Shown here piece by piece: positions 7,323 to 14,740 of a stretch of DNA of 21,017 nt. The DNA is from Acidobacteriota bacterium. GTDB taxonomy: Bacteria > Acidobacteriota > Vicinamibacteria > Vicinamibacterales > CAVVIG01. The stretch's first letter is position 1, and the number at the start of each line of letters is the position of its first letter. The position numbers and the translations under genes were made by a program. The notes beneath the pieces were generated by a model that was not told where the DNA came from, did not search any database, and saw only the letters and a list, made by a program, of their open reading frames with translations. The stretch covers positions 1-21,017 of the forward strand of contig QHWF01000127.1 of NCBI GenBank assembly GCA_003222455.1, in the 5' to 3' direction.

Positions 7323-8054
7323 ATGGGGTTCTTCTCTCTGCTCTACCCCTGGGGTCTCATGCTCCAGGCGCTGGCGATGGTCCACTTCATCCGCCGGCGT
7401 CCCGATACGATCTGGCTGTGGGTCATCATCTTTCTCGGGCCGATGGGCGCCCTCGTCTACATCTTCATGGAGGTCGTTCCCGACCTCGGCCTGCTCCGGC
7501 ATTCGTTCGACGCGCTCGGACGGCGCAGCCGGATCAGTCAGCTCGAAGCGGTCGTTCTGGAAAACCCGTCAGTCGGGAACTACGAGGAGCTGGCCGACCT
7601 GTATCTCGATGCCGGCAACTTCGAGCGCGCCCGTCAGTGCTACGACAGGGCCATTGCGTCGCGCGCCGACCAGCTCGATCCGATCTATCGTCGCGGCATC
7701 GCCGAGATTCACCTGGGCGAGTTCGAAGCCGCGGTCCGCGACCTGCAAAACGTGACGTCGCGCGATCCGAAGTACGACCTGCATCGCGCCATCGCGCTGC
7801 TCGCCCATGCCTACGCGAACGCCGGCCAGAGCGACAAGGCGGACGCGCTGTTTCAGCAGGCGACGCAGATTTCCACGCTGTCCGAGACGTATTTCAACTA
7901 TGCGATGTTTCTCGCATCGCAGCAGCGAACGGCTGAAGCGCGCGACTGGGCCCAGCGCATCCTCGCCAAGAAGCCGACGATGCCGCGGTATCTGCAGCGT
8001 CGCGAACGCCCCTGGTTTCGCAAAGCCAGCGCGTTGCTGAAGCGTCTTCCGTAG
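7323..8054 (+). CDS. Membrane-anchored TPR protein with PLDc_N-like N-terminus
   Basis: Residues about 5-55 form two hydrophobic helices (LLYPWGLMLQALAMVHFI and IWLWVIIFLGPMGALVYIF) resembling the PLDc_N (phospholipase D nuclease N-terminal) membrane module. This module is often found without any nuclease domain, and none is present here. A cytoplasmic part of about 190 residues follows, containing tetratricopeptide helices: NYEELADLYLDAGNFERARQCYDRAIA (about 82-108), the next pair around 115-135, then LLAHAYANAGQSDKADALFQQA and a last degenerate unit. The basic C-terminus ends at residue 243. TPR stacks mediate protein contacts; the partner is unknown. The ATG at 7323 is chosen because it directly precedes the first membrane helix. 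The gene stands alone between two repeat-bearing gaps. Confidence 0.8.
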   Translation: MGFFSLLYPWGLMLQALAMVHFIRRRPDTIWLWVIIFLGPMGALVYIFMEVVPDLGLLRHSFDALGRRSRISQLEAVVLENPSVGNYEELADLYLDAGNFERARQCYDRAIASRADQLDPIYRRGIAEIHLGEFEAAVRDLQNVTSRDPKYDLHRAIALLAHAYANAGQSDKADALFQQATQISTLSETYFNYAMFLASQQRTAEARDWAQRILAKKPTMPRYLQRRERPWFRKASALLKRLP

Positions 8055-8069
8055 ACCGAAAGTCACGAC

Positions 8070-8107
8070 GAACGCAGAGGCCGCAAAGGCCGCAAAGAAC
8101 GCACGAA
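8070..8107 (+). repeat. Half copy of the AACGCAG/CGCAAAG hairpin repeat
   Basis: The stretch contains AACGCAGAGGCCGCAAAGG followed by CCGCAAAGAACGC, that is CGCARAG units every nine bases, like the left arm of the other elements. No right arm follows, so it looks like a truncated copy. Confidence 0.5.
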
Positions 8108-8147
8108 ACACAATAACGGGCCGCGCCTGGCGGTGCTGACCCGGTTG

Positions 8148-8153
8148 TACAAT
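8148..8153 (+). promoter_or_regulatory. -10-like box directly before the small membrane ORF (leaderless)
   Basis: TACAAT ends seven bases before the ATG at 8161, the distance expected between a -10 box and a transcription start. The ATG itself could therefore be the 5' end of the mRNA. No SD and no good -35 box are visible. Confidence 0.4.
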
Positions 8154-8160
8154 CGGCGCC

Positions 8161-8289
8161 ATGAACAGCGACACGTTTGCGATCGGTTCATTTGTGGCAT
8201 TGATGGGCGCGATTCAGTTGGCTTGGTACGTCGCGGTCATCGTGCTCCTGTACAAGATCTGGTCGAAGGTGAGGCATCTACCGGCCTGA
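8161..8289 (+). CDS. Small single-span membrane protein, 42 residues
   Basis: The ATG at 8161 opens a 42-residue frame: a short N-terminus (MNSDTFAIGS), one long hydrophobic stretch of about 23 residues (about 10-32), then a basic tail (YKIWSKVRHLPA). That is the usual layout of a small membrane protein with its C-terminus in the cytoplasm. I recognise no family. It ends 22 bases before the LigD ligase start and may be cotranscribed with it. A TACAAT box seven bases upstream supports expression. Its small size leaves a moderate chance that it is not a gene. Confidence 0.55.
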   Translation: MNSDTFAIGSFVALMGAIQLAWYVAVIVLLYKIWSKVRHLPA

Positions 8290-8311
8290 CTCAATAAGAC
8301 GCCGGCAGGCG

Positions 8312-9190
8312 ATGACCAACTCGTTTCCCGAATGGCTCGAGCCGATGGCCGCCACGCTCACCCAGGAGCGGTTCACGGGCCCGGAATGGATCTTCGAGCG
8401 CAAGCTCGATGGCATCCGCCTGGTCGCGTTCAAACAGGCGCAGCACGTTCGGCTGCTGTCGCGCAATCGGCTGCCCCAGAACGGCGCGTATCCTGCCGTC
8501 GTGGAGGCAATCGCGCGCCTGCCAGTGCACGACGTCATCCTCGATGGCGAGGCGACCGGCGTCTGGGGGAAGCCTGGCAAGGTGGCCTACCACGTGTTCG
8601 ACGTCCTGTGGCTGGATGGCCGTGACGTGACGTCGTTGCCCCTCGACGAACGCCGCGCGCTGCTCGACACCCTGCCTCTTCGATCGCCGTTGGAACGCGT
8701 TGTCGCGCTAACCGACCCGAAGCCCTGGGAGCGTGCCTGCCAGGACGGGTGGGAGGGAGTGATCGCGAAGCGGCGCGATTCGCGATACGAGCACAGGCGA
8801 TCGCCCCACTGGCTGAAGATGAAATGCGAGGCGACGCAGGAGCTCGTCGTCGGCGGATTCACCGATCCTCAGGGCGGACGCGTCGGCCTCGGCGCGCTGC
8901 TCGTGGGCTACTTCGCGCAGGACGATTTCGTGTTCGCCGGAAAGGTCGGTACCGGGTTCGACACGAAGCTGCTGCTGGATCTCCGCGCGCGGCTGGACAA
9001 GCTCGAGATTGCGAAATCGCCGTTCACCAGAGCGATCGGGTTGCCCCGCGTGCGCGCTCATTGGGTCCGGCCCGGGATCGTCGTGCAGGTCGCCTTTATC
9101 GAATGGACGGTGAACGGCAAGCTGCGCCACCCGCGCCTGCTGGGGATCCGCACCGACAAGTCGCCACGCGACGTCGTGCGGGAAACGTGA
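8312..9190 (+). CDS. ligD: ATP-dependent DNA ligase, LigD ligase domain
   Basis: This seals nicks or double-strand ends by the ATP-dependent ligase mechanism (enzyme-AMP, then DNA-adenylate). The 292 residues correspond to the stand-alone ligase module of LigD. The nucleotidyl lysine is K31 in motif I (KLDGIR). Motif III lies in ILDGEATG and YHVFDVLW, motif IV in GWEGVIAKR, and motif V in HWLKMK. The OB-fold domain follows from about residue 185 (LVVGGFTDPQGGRVGLGALLVGY) and ends with VQVAFIEWT and LRHPRLLGIRTDK. The N-terminus starts right at the catalytic domain, with no nuclease (PE) domain. Its TGA stop overlaps the GTG start of the polymerase gene, so the two are translationally coupled. 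Together they make a two-gene LigD for non-homologous end joining. No Ku gene is seen in the window. Confidence 0.92.
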   Translation: MTNSFPEWLEPMAATLTQERFTGPEWIFERKLDGIRLVAFKQAQHVRLLSRNRLPQNGAYPAVVEAIARLPVHDVILDGEATGVWGKPGKVAYHVFDVLWLDGRDVTSLPLDERRALLDTLPLRSPLERVVALTDPKPWERACQDGWEGVIAKRRDSRYEHRRSPHWLKMKCEATQELVVGGFTDPQGGRVGLGALLVGYFAQDDFVFAGKVGTGFDTKLLLDLRARLDKLEIAKSPFTRAIGLPRVRAHWVRPGIVVQVAFIEWTVNGKLRHPRLLGIRTDKSPRDVVRET

Positions 9191-10053
9191 TCACGCACCC
9201 GGAGAAGGTGCTGTTTCCCGACGATGGGATCACGAAGGGCGAGCTCGCGTCCTATTACGAAACGATCGCGCCCATCCTGCTGCCGCACATCCGCGGACGG
9301 CCGATCACGATGGAGCGGTTCCCGGCCGGCATCGGCACGAAAGGCTTTCTGCAGAAGGACGTCTCGAAAGGTTTTCCCGACTGGTTGCAGCGTGTGGAGG
9401 TGCCGAAGAAGGGCGGCACGGTGCATCATCCACTCGTCTGCGACACGCGCTCCCTGCTCTGGCTGACGAACCAGAACAGCATCACGCCGCACATCTGGAC
9501 GTCGCGCACGCCGAAGCTGTATCAGCCCGACATCTGTGTGTTCGATCTCGATCCATCCGAAGACGAGCCTGACGTTCTGCGCGCCGCCGCGCTCGGGGTG
9601 CGCGACCTGCTGCGTGAGCTGGGGCTCACCAGCTGGGTGAAGGCGTCCGGCTCGAAAGGGTTTCACATCGTCGTTCCGCTCGATGGCACGGCCAGGTTCG
9701 GCGAGGTCGCGCGCTTCGCGCACGCGGTCGGGACGATCCTGGTCGAACGCGATCCCCGGCATCTCACGCAGGAATTCAGCAAGGCCGATCGCGGCGGGCG
9801 CATTCTGGTGGATACCGGCCGCAATGCCTACAGCGCGACGTTCGCGGCGGTCTACGCGGTACGCGCCAGACCTGGCGCGCCGGTGTCCGCGCCGTGCACG
9901 TGGGAGGAGCTCGAACGCGGCGATCTGGGCCCGCGGACGGTCACGCTGCGAACGATGGCGCGTCGCATCGGGGAGGTCGGCGATCTATGGGCGGACATGC
10001 ACAAGGTAGGCCACTCGCTCCGGCACGCGATTGAGCACGTGCGGCGCCGCTGA
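9187..10053 (+). CDS. ligD: LigD polymerase/primase (AEP family)
   Basis: This is an archaeo-eukaryotic primase-type polymerase of the LigD PolDom group, which fills gaps and adds nucleotides at DNA ends during non-homologous end joining. In 288 residues it shows the metal-binding DLD (D120, D122 in CVFDLDPSED), the SGSKGFH motif (S154-H160), and the third acidic residue D209 in RILVDTGRN. The N-terminal VLFPDDGITKGELASYY and MERFPAGIGTKGFLQKD are typical family segments. The GTG at 9187 is chosen because it overlaps the ligase stop (GTGA) and begins the conserved THPEKVLFP. A longer upstream reading from 8749 in the same frame only covers the ligase gene out of frame. The gene is intact. Its 3' side carries a hairpin repeat before the convergent amidohydrolase. 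Confidence 0.93.
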   Translation: MITHPEKVLFPDDGITKGELASYYETIAPILLPHIRGRPITMERFPAGIGTKGFLQKDVSKGFPDWLQRVEVPKKGGTVHHPLVCDTRSLLWLTNQNSITPHIWTSRTPKLYQPDICVFDLDPSEDEPDVLRAAALGVRDLLRELGLTSWVKASGSKGFHIVVPLDGTARFGEVARFAHAVGTILVERDPRHLTQEFSKADRGGRILVDTGRNAYSATFAAVYAVRARPGAPVSAPCTWEELERGDLGPRTVTLRTMARRIGEVGDLWADMHKVGHSLRHAIEHVRRR

Positions 10054-10155
10054 ACAGCGTTGCGCTTGTCGCCTGCCGTGCCGCCAGTGTCCCGAGGAAT
10101 GACAATCTCAGCATAGAGGAACGAGGACAGGAGGAACTCCGTGGTCGCTCCCTGG

Positions 10156-10269
10156 CCACGACGATCAACGCAGAACTCGCGGAACCCGCCGAGAAAACCG
10201 GCCTTTTCTGCGAGTTCTGCGGTTTCTGCGTTGAATGTCGTGCCGTGTCGCGGCGTCGGTTAGTCGGGC
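10156..10269 (+). repeat. Hairpin repeat element, copy A (about 114 bp)
   Basis: The stem arms are about 10163-10189 (GATCAACGCAGAACTCGCGG...) and 10210-10236 (reading ...TTTCTGCGTTGAAT). The tip reads GAGAAAACCGGCCTTTTC. A non-palindromic flank extends to 10269 (GTCGTGCCGTG, GGCGTCGGTTAGTCGG). The reverse complement of 16422-16536 aligns across its whole length with roughly a dozen differences, so this is a discrete dispersed element. It lies between convergent genes and could work as a bidirectional terminator. Confidence 0.75.
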
Positions 10270-10283
10270 ACGCTCATGGACGG

Positions 10284-11681
10284 CTACTGAGACGTGCTGG
10301 CTTTCTTCCATCGGGCAAGCAGTGCCCGTCTGTCGAGCATGATTCCGCGCAGATACACACGGTCGATTTGACGGGTGTTCCGGATGTTCTCCAGCGGATT
10401 GGCATTGAGCACGACGAAGTCGGCGCTCTTGCCGGCGGCGAGCGTTCCCATGTCCTTGATGTCCAACAGCTCGGCCGGCGTCCGGGTCGCGGCCACGATT
10501 GCCTGCGCCGGCGTGAGTCCCAGCTGCACCCATCGCGCGAGCTCGTGATGATCGGCCGAGCCGAACGTGTGACCGGCATGAATGCCGGCATCCGTACCAA
10601 GAACAAGGCGAACACCCGCGGCGATCATTTTCGGAAAATTGTTGGCGAGCATTTCCTCGCGGACGGCCGCATTGGCCGGCCTTGGTCCGCAGCTCGGCGC
10701 CAGCGGACGCGCCTCCGAGGTCGCGCGAATGGCGGCAACGACTCGGTCGGGAACCGCCTGATCGACGAACGGATCGTTGTCGCACACCTCACTGCGATCG
10801 CCGAGTCCGATGACCGTGGCCCAGTACGGTTTCTTCTCCCTGAGCAGCGCGAGATACTCGTCGTCCAACTTTTCGCCCTGGACCATGTGCACGAGCACAT
10901 CGGCGCCCGCCCGCACGACAGCTTTCTGATCGGCCAGGGTCGTGGCGTGAGCATGGACGATCATCTTGTGCGTGTGCGCCTCATCGATGATGGCGTTGTA
11001 AACCTCTGGCGTCATCTTCGGATAGGTCCCGCGGCGATCGTCGACCCAGATCTTGACGCTCCTGAGGTGCCGATCGGCCATCGAGCGCACCGCGCGGCGG
11101 GCCTCGTCGCCGGTCGAGACTTCGTGCACGGCATGAAGCACGCTGGTGGCTTTGAGCAAGACGGCGTCGGGACCGCCGTTGGGTGGCGCCATACCGGGCA
11201 TGAAGAAGAACCGGGACGCGGCGGGAAACCTGCCCGCCTGCTGGTCGCGTTGAAACTGGACGGCCTGGTCGGTCGGACTGCTGCCGACCGATTGAGTGGC
11301 GCCGACGCCGTAAAATGCCTCACGCTGCAGATGATCCAGCACATTTGCCGGCGTGTAGTTCTCGGCGCCCCAGGTTGTGTAGCCCTCGTACCCGATGTGA
11401 ACGTGCACGTTGATCCATGCCGGCATCACGGTCTTGCCGGCGAGATCGACGCGAGTGGCGCCAGCAGGTACGGTGAGGGCGCCGCCTTTTCCAATGCCTC
11501 TGATCCGGCCATCCTGAACGATGAAGGCGCCACTCTCGACAGGCGCGGTCCCGTCGCCGACGATCAGACGGGCACCCTCATAGAGTGCGGCAGTCGACGG
11601 GCCGCGCACTTGCGACTGCACCGCGACAAAGATCAGCAACCCGAAGACGACACCGCGCGTCAGCATCTTGATCACACGCAT
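10284..11681 (-). CDS. Secreted imidazolonepropionase-like amidohydrolase
   Basis: This is a metal-dependent hydrolase of the amidohydrolase superfamily, in the group with imidazolonepropionase and prolidase-like exported enzymes; the substrate cannot be deduced. An N-terminal hydrophobic segment (about residues 5-22, LTRGVVFGLLIFVAVQS) suggests export. The small beta-sandwich (LYEGARLIVGDGTAPVES, FIVQDGRIRGIG) is followed by the TIM barrel with the metal ligands: H93 and H95 in NVHVH, K210 (VKIWVDD, the carboxylated-lysine position), H243/H245 (VHAHATT), H265 and D364 in LGTDAG. The C-terminal strand part has LGTLAAGKSADFVVL and ends near residue 465. The usual D-x-H-x-H variant here reads N-V-H-V-H. 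The start could be Met6 (11666), since a GATAAT box overlaps the first ATG. It is convergent with the ligD pair. Confidence 0.85.
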   Translation of the reverse strand: MRVIKMLTRGVVFGLLIFVAVQSQVRGPSTAALYEGARLIVGDGTAPVESGAFIVQDGRIRGIGKGGALTVPAGATRVDLAGKTVMPAWINVHVHIGYEGYTTWGAENYTPANVLDHLQREAFYGVGATQSVGSSPTDQAVQFQRDQQAGRFPAASRFFFMPGMAPPNGGPDAVLLKATSVLHAVHEVSTGDEARRAVRSMADRHLRSVKIWVDDRRGTYPKMTPEVYNAIIDEAHTHKMIVHAHATTLADQKAVVRAGADVLVHMVQGEKLDDEYLALLREKKPYWATVIGLGDRSEVCDNDPFVDQAVPDRVVAAIRATSEARPLAPSCGPRPANAAVREEMLANNFPKMIAAGVRLVLGTDAGIHAGHTFGSADHHELARWVQLGLTPAQAIVAATRTPAELLDIKDMGTLAAGKSADFVVLNANPLENIRNTRQIDRVYLRGIMLDRRALLARWKKASTSQ

Positions 11682-11685
11682 TATC
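11680..11685 (-). promoter_or_regulatory. -10-like box overlapping the amidohydrolase start
   Basis: GATAAT on the minus strand overlaps the first ATG (11681). If it is a true -10 box, transcription starts near 11673 and translation would have to begin at Met6 (11666), 13 bases after the box. No SD precedes either ATG. Confidence 0.3.
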
Positions 11686-11759
11686 TACCCACGCGGGTGT
11701 TCGAAAAAATCACATGTTCGAGGGAATAGTGATCGGCCAGGCACATCGTCATCTCGACA

Positions 11760-11850
11760 ACGACGTACAACGCAGAACTCGCGGAACCCGCAGAATGAAA
11801 AAGAAATCGAATCGGCTCCGCGTGTTCTGCGTGTTCTGCGTTGATCGTCG
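11760..11850. repeat. Hairpin repeat element, copy C
   Basis: The left arm (about 11762-11795) reads CGACGTACAACGCAGAACTC then GCGGAACCCGCAGAA. The right arm (11816-11850) reads CTCCGCGTGTTCTGCGTG then TTCTGCGTTGATCGTCG. The arms pair over about 33 bases with few mismatches, and the units recur about every nine bases. It shares its arm sequence with copies A and B but lacks their conserved GTCGTGCCG flank. It sits between the amidohydrolase and the DUF3014 gene, both on the minus strand. Confidence 0.65.
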
Positions 11851-11906
11851 TCCGCTTCAAAAAACCTGGATGTCGAATGATACAGACTTTGTTCACCGGT
11901 CGCGCG

Positions 11907-12755
11907 TCAGTGCGGCGGCTCGGTCGGCAGCCGATCGGCGGGAATGCCGAGCGCGAGCGCGATATTCCGCAGTGCGGTCTGGATTGTCCGGACGTTCCGA
12001 GGCCCGGTTCGCAGGAGCTGCTTTTGTGCACCCGTCAGCCCCTCCACCGCTGGATCGGCAAAACGGTAGCCGATCCCCTTTGGCTCGACTCGCGGCTGGC
12101 TGTCGAGCACCGGTGTCTGGAGCAGCTGCACGATTGAACGCTCGAGCGTCCGATCGAAAGGCGTATCGAAGCCCAATTCGCGGTGCGCTTCCTCGATGCG
12201 CGGCTTGAGCGTCGCATACAGGCGGGCGCTGCCGGCAGGATCGAGGGACGCTGCCGCATCGGCTAAAGCGTCGAACCGCTCGTAACTTCGCGGATCAATC
12301 TGCTGATTGCCGTTTCGCCTGACGATGCGGAATCTCGAGGAGGGCCGCAGCGCCTGGAGCTGACCGGCCGGCGTGCTTCCCTCCGCGACGTTCACCACGA
12401 CCACCGTGAAATTCCGGATCAGATCGTCGGTGGCCAGCCAGGCCGCGACGCGTGGATGCGAGGAGAGCTGCTTCACCAGCTCGCGGACCATGCCGTCGCT
12501 GTCGTCGAGCGGCGGCAGCGTGATCGGCATCGCATCGCCACCGAGCGGCTGCGCCGCCCGCGGCCGGTCGACTGGTTCACGCACGGCCGTCGTTGCCGGC
12601 GACGGACGCCGGACGAACACGATGTACGCGGCCACGGCAATTGCGACGATGAGCACGGCCACCGCGATCCACACCCCCACCGGGCGCCTCGGCGGAGCCC
12701 GATAGGTGAGTTCCTCTTGCGTTTTGAGCAGCTCGTACTCGGGCAGATCGGCCAT
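11907..12755 (-). CDS. DUF3014 domain protein, single-pass membrane anchored
   Basis: Of 282 residues, about 24 hydrophilic ones come first (MADLPEYELLKTQEELTYRA). A single transmembrane helix follows (about 26-48, VGVWIAVAVLIVAIAVAAYIVF), then a Pro/Arg-rich linker and a globular domain from about residue 78. That domain begins LPPLDDSDGMVRELVKQLSS and WLATDDLIRNFTVVVVNVAEG, and contains the RRNGNQQIDPRSYERFDALADAAASLD stretch I associate with DUF3014. The function of this family is unknown. The topology puts the domain in the periplasm if the N-terminus is cytoplasmic. A GATAAT box 11 bases before the start and the absence of an SD suggest a near-leaderless message. The gene is divergent from the PQQ dehydrogenase. 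Confidence 0.8.
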   Translation of the reverse strand: MADLPEYELLKTQEELTYRAPPRRPVGVWIAVAVLIVAIAVAAYIVFVRRPSPATTAVREPVDRPRAAQPLGGDAMPITLPPLDDSDGMVRELVKQLSSHPRVAAWLATDDLIRNFTVVVVNVAEGSTPAGQLQALRPSSRFRIVRRNGNQQIDPRSYERFDALADAAASLDPAGSARLYATLKPRIEEAHRELGFDTPFDRTLERSIVQLLQTPVLDSQPRVEPKGIGYRFADPAVEGLTGAQKQLLRTGPRNVRTIQTALRNIALALGIPADRLPTEPPH

Positions 12756-12766
12756 CGTGGCATGAC

Positions 12767-12794
12767 ATTATCAGTAACGAAGCTCCGCCTCAAA
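12767..12794 (-). promoter_or_regulatory. Candidate promoter of the DUF3014 gene
   Basis: On the minus strand a -35-like TTTGAG (12794-12789) is followed after 16 bases by GATAAT (12772-12767), which ends 11 bases before the ATG at 12755. No SD is present. Confidence 0.35.
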
Positions 12795-12942
12795 CCGACG
12801 AGTGAAAAGGCGTCGTTGCACGGCGGACCTTCGTTACCAGATGGCTCGGAGCGGGTTCAACTGTCGTCAGCTGTTGAATGGGTGTGTCCGGTGCTTCCTG
12901 GCACACCTGCGCGGCTCGAATGTCGCGTGCGTGTCGCTTGGT

Positions 12943-12956
12943 GCGCGCCGGCGCGC
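12943..12956. repeat. 14-bp perfect GC palindrome
   Basis: GCGCGCCGGCGCGC is a perfect palindrome in a non-coding divergent region, 21 bases before a second stem-loop. It could be an operator or chance in GC-rich sequence. Confidence 0.4.
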
Positions 12957-12976
12957 AGCGCGCAGGAGCTTCCATT

Positions 12977-12999
12977 CCGGGTCGCCGCATGCGACCCGG
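12977..12999. repeat. 9-bp perfect stem-loop
   Basis: CCGGGTCGC and GCGACCCGG pair perfectly around a five-base loop (CGCAT). No T-run follows on either strand, so a classical terminator is unlikely. Confidence 0.5.
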
Positions 13000-13196
13000 C
13001 GGCCTTGCACTCTTTGAGTTCTAAACATCGTGGGATCGCCGAGTTTCGGCCTTCGTAACTGCGATACACCGGCAGTAATCAAGCCACACAAGCTCAACCA
13101 AAAATCAGGGCCAGAATTTACCGCTTGCCGCCGGAACGCCGGGCAGCGAAATTGCCATGGGCCGGGTTCGGCCTACCAAAGTGTACCCGCTATTGA

Positions 13197-13202
13197 AAGG
13201 AG
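13197..13202 (+). promoter_or_regulatory. Ribosome binding site of the PQQ dehydrogenase
   Basis: AAGGAG lies five bases before ATG 13208 and fixes this start. A longer in-frame start at 13157 would put 17 non-signal residues in front of the export signal. Confidence 0.75.
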
Positions 13203-13207
13203 TACGC

Positions 13208-14740
13208 ATGAACAAGCCGATCAGCAGTGCCCTCGTCCTTGCCGCCGCCATCGTTGCCGGCCGAGCAATGCACGCGCAGACCGCCGGGCCGGTCATGCTG
13301 GATCCGAACCTGCGAGTGCGAACGGTTGTGTCGGGACTCAATCAGCCGACGAGCATCGCGTTTCTCGGGGTCAACGACATGCTCGTCCTCGAGAAGGCGA
13401 CCGGAAAAGTACAGCGCGTGGTGAACGGCGTCATTCAATCGACCGTCCTCGATCTTGCCGTGAACGGCGCATCGGAGCGAGGACTGCTCGGCATTGCCCT
13501 GCATCCGAATTTTCCGGCGAATCCCGGCGTCTACTTGTACTGGACGTGTGCGGCGCCGTCACCACCGCCTGAGAATCCATTCTTCCCTACGCGCGAACAC
13601 TCCGACGACCCGCCCGTGTCCGGCCCGGATACAGCCGCAATCCTGCAAGTGCCGCTGCGTGGAAATCGCGTGGACCGTTTCATCTGGAATGGTTCGACGC
13701 TGACGTTCGATCGCAACCTGATCATGCTGCATGCGTTCCAGAACGACGGCGCGCCCGATCCGCCCGGCCAGGGAGATGCGACCCAGGGACCGGCCGGCAA
13801 CCACAATGGCGGTGTCATCCGCTTCGGACCCGACGGCAAGCTGTACGTCATCATCGGCGATAACGGGCGGCGCGGCTGGCTGCAGAATCTCGAGAACGGT
13901 CCGACGCCGCCGACAGACGACGATCAGTTCGGTGGACCGGAGCCCGACAATGCGCACCTCACCGGTGTGGTGCTGCGGCTGAATGACGATGGGACTGCGC
14001 CGGCCGACAATCCGTTCGTGCCGATCAGTGGAGCGGTTGCGGCACGGGCGGGCGTCGAGGCCGGCGAGAACATCAAAAAGGTGTTCGCCTATGGCATCCG
14101 CAACTCGTTCGGCATGGCATTCGATCCGATCTCGGGCGCGCTCTGGATCCAGATGAACGGCGACGATACGTTCGACGAGATCGAGCGCGTGGACGCGGGA
14201 TTGAACTCGGGTTGGGTGCAGATTATCGGACCCGCGGCACGGATCGCCGAGTTCAAGGGCATCGAGACGACGTTCGGCGGGCGAAACCTGCAGCAGCTGC
14301 GCTGGCCGCCGACGAACCTCGCGGGCACGCCGGCGGAAGCGCGGTCGCGGCTCTTCATGCTGCCGGGGGCGCATTACAGCGATCCGGCCTTCAGCTGGCG
14401 GTGGGCGGTCGCGCCCGCGGGTATCGGCTTTCTGCGCGGCCGCGCGCTCGGACCGCAGTACGAAGGAGATCTCTTCGTCGGCGCGGCGCGGCCGACCCTC
14501 GAGAACGGATATCTGTTCCGGTTCAACCTGACGGGCAACCGTCGCAAGATCGGCGTCGACGATCCGCGGCTCGAAGACCGCGTCGCCGACAACATCGCAA
14601 AGTTCGACATCACGGAGAGCGAGAGCCTGCTGGCCGGCCGGCATTTCGGCATCGCGCCCGACGTGCAAACGGGCCCGAACGGTCATCTTTTCGTCGTGTC
14701 GTTGTCGAACGGCGCCGTCTACGAGATCTTCAGGAGATAG
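13208..14740 (+). CDS. Secreted PQQ-dependent sugar dehydrogenase (glucose/sorbosone dehydrogenase family)
   Basis: This is a periplasmic beta-propeller oxidoreductase of the soluble glucose/sorbosone dehydrogenase family, which oxidises sugars using pyrroloquinoline quinone; the actual substrate is unknown. The signal peptide is residues 1-23 (MNKPISSALVLAAAIVAG..., cleavage after MHA). The propeller begins with LRVRTVVSGLNQPTSIAFLG. Family hallmarks are SERGLLGIALHPNF (about 89-102), NHNGGVIRFGPDGKLYVIIGDNG (198-220) with the histidine expected near the catalytic base, and VFAYGIRNSFGMAFDP. Compared with short family members it has a Pro-rich insertion around residues 115-145 (PSPPPENPFFPTREHSDDPP), possibly a surface loop. 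Its length is 510 residues. The last 22 bases overlap the tail of the convergent MFS gene. Confidence 0.88.
   Translation: MNKPISSALVLAAAIVAGRAMHAQTAGPVMLDPNLRVRTVVSGLNQPTSIAFLGVNDMLVLEKATGKVQRVVNGVIQSTVLDLAVNGASERGLLGIALHPNFPANPGVYLYWTCAAPSPPPENPFFPTREHSDDPPVSGPDTAAILQVPLRGNRVDRFIWNGSTLTFDRNLIMLHAFQNDGAPDPPGQGDATQGPAGNHNGGVIRFGPDGKLYVIIGDNGRRGWLQNLENGPTPPTDDDQFGGPEPDNAHLTGVVLRLNDDGTAPADNPFVPISGAVAARAGVEAGENIKKVFAYGIRNSFGMAFDPISGALWIQMNGDDTFDEIERVDAGLNSGWVQIIGPAARIAEFKGIETTFGGRNLQQLRWPPTNLAGTPAEARSRLFMLPGAHYSDPAFSWRWAVAPAGIGFLRGRALGPQYEGDLFVGAARPTLENGYLFRFNLTGNRRKIGVDDPRLEDRVADNIAKFDITESESLLAGRHFGIAPDVQTGPNGHLFVVSLSNGAVYEIFRR

Larger units (their letters stand above)
12756..13207. other. Divergent intergenic region with two palindromes, no gene
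   Basis: These 452 bases lie between two divergent genes. They contain a GC palindrome (12943-12956), a perfect stem-loop (12977-12999), the DUF3014 promoter candidate at the left end and the PQQ dehydrogenase SD at the right end. The short frames crossing it have no family signal and look like chance frames in GC-rich DNA. Confidence 0.55.

Noticed and set aside
8749..9186. N-terminal extension of the LigD polymerase
   Set aside because: The upstream part of the frame lies over the ligase domain out of frame and gives an Arg/Gly-rich translation. The conserved polymerase domain begins right after the GTG at 9187.
10245..11729. 494-codon open frame on the plus strand
   Set aside because: It is antisense to the amidohydrolase, whose metal-ligand motifs are all in place on the other strand.
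13157..13207. Longer start for the PQQ dehydrogenase
   Set aside because: It would put 17 residues ahead of a clear signal peptide. The SD AAGGAG at 13197-13202 points to the ATG at 13208.
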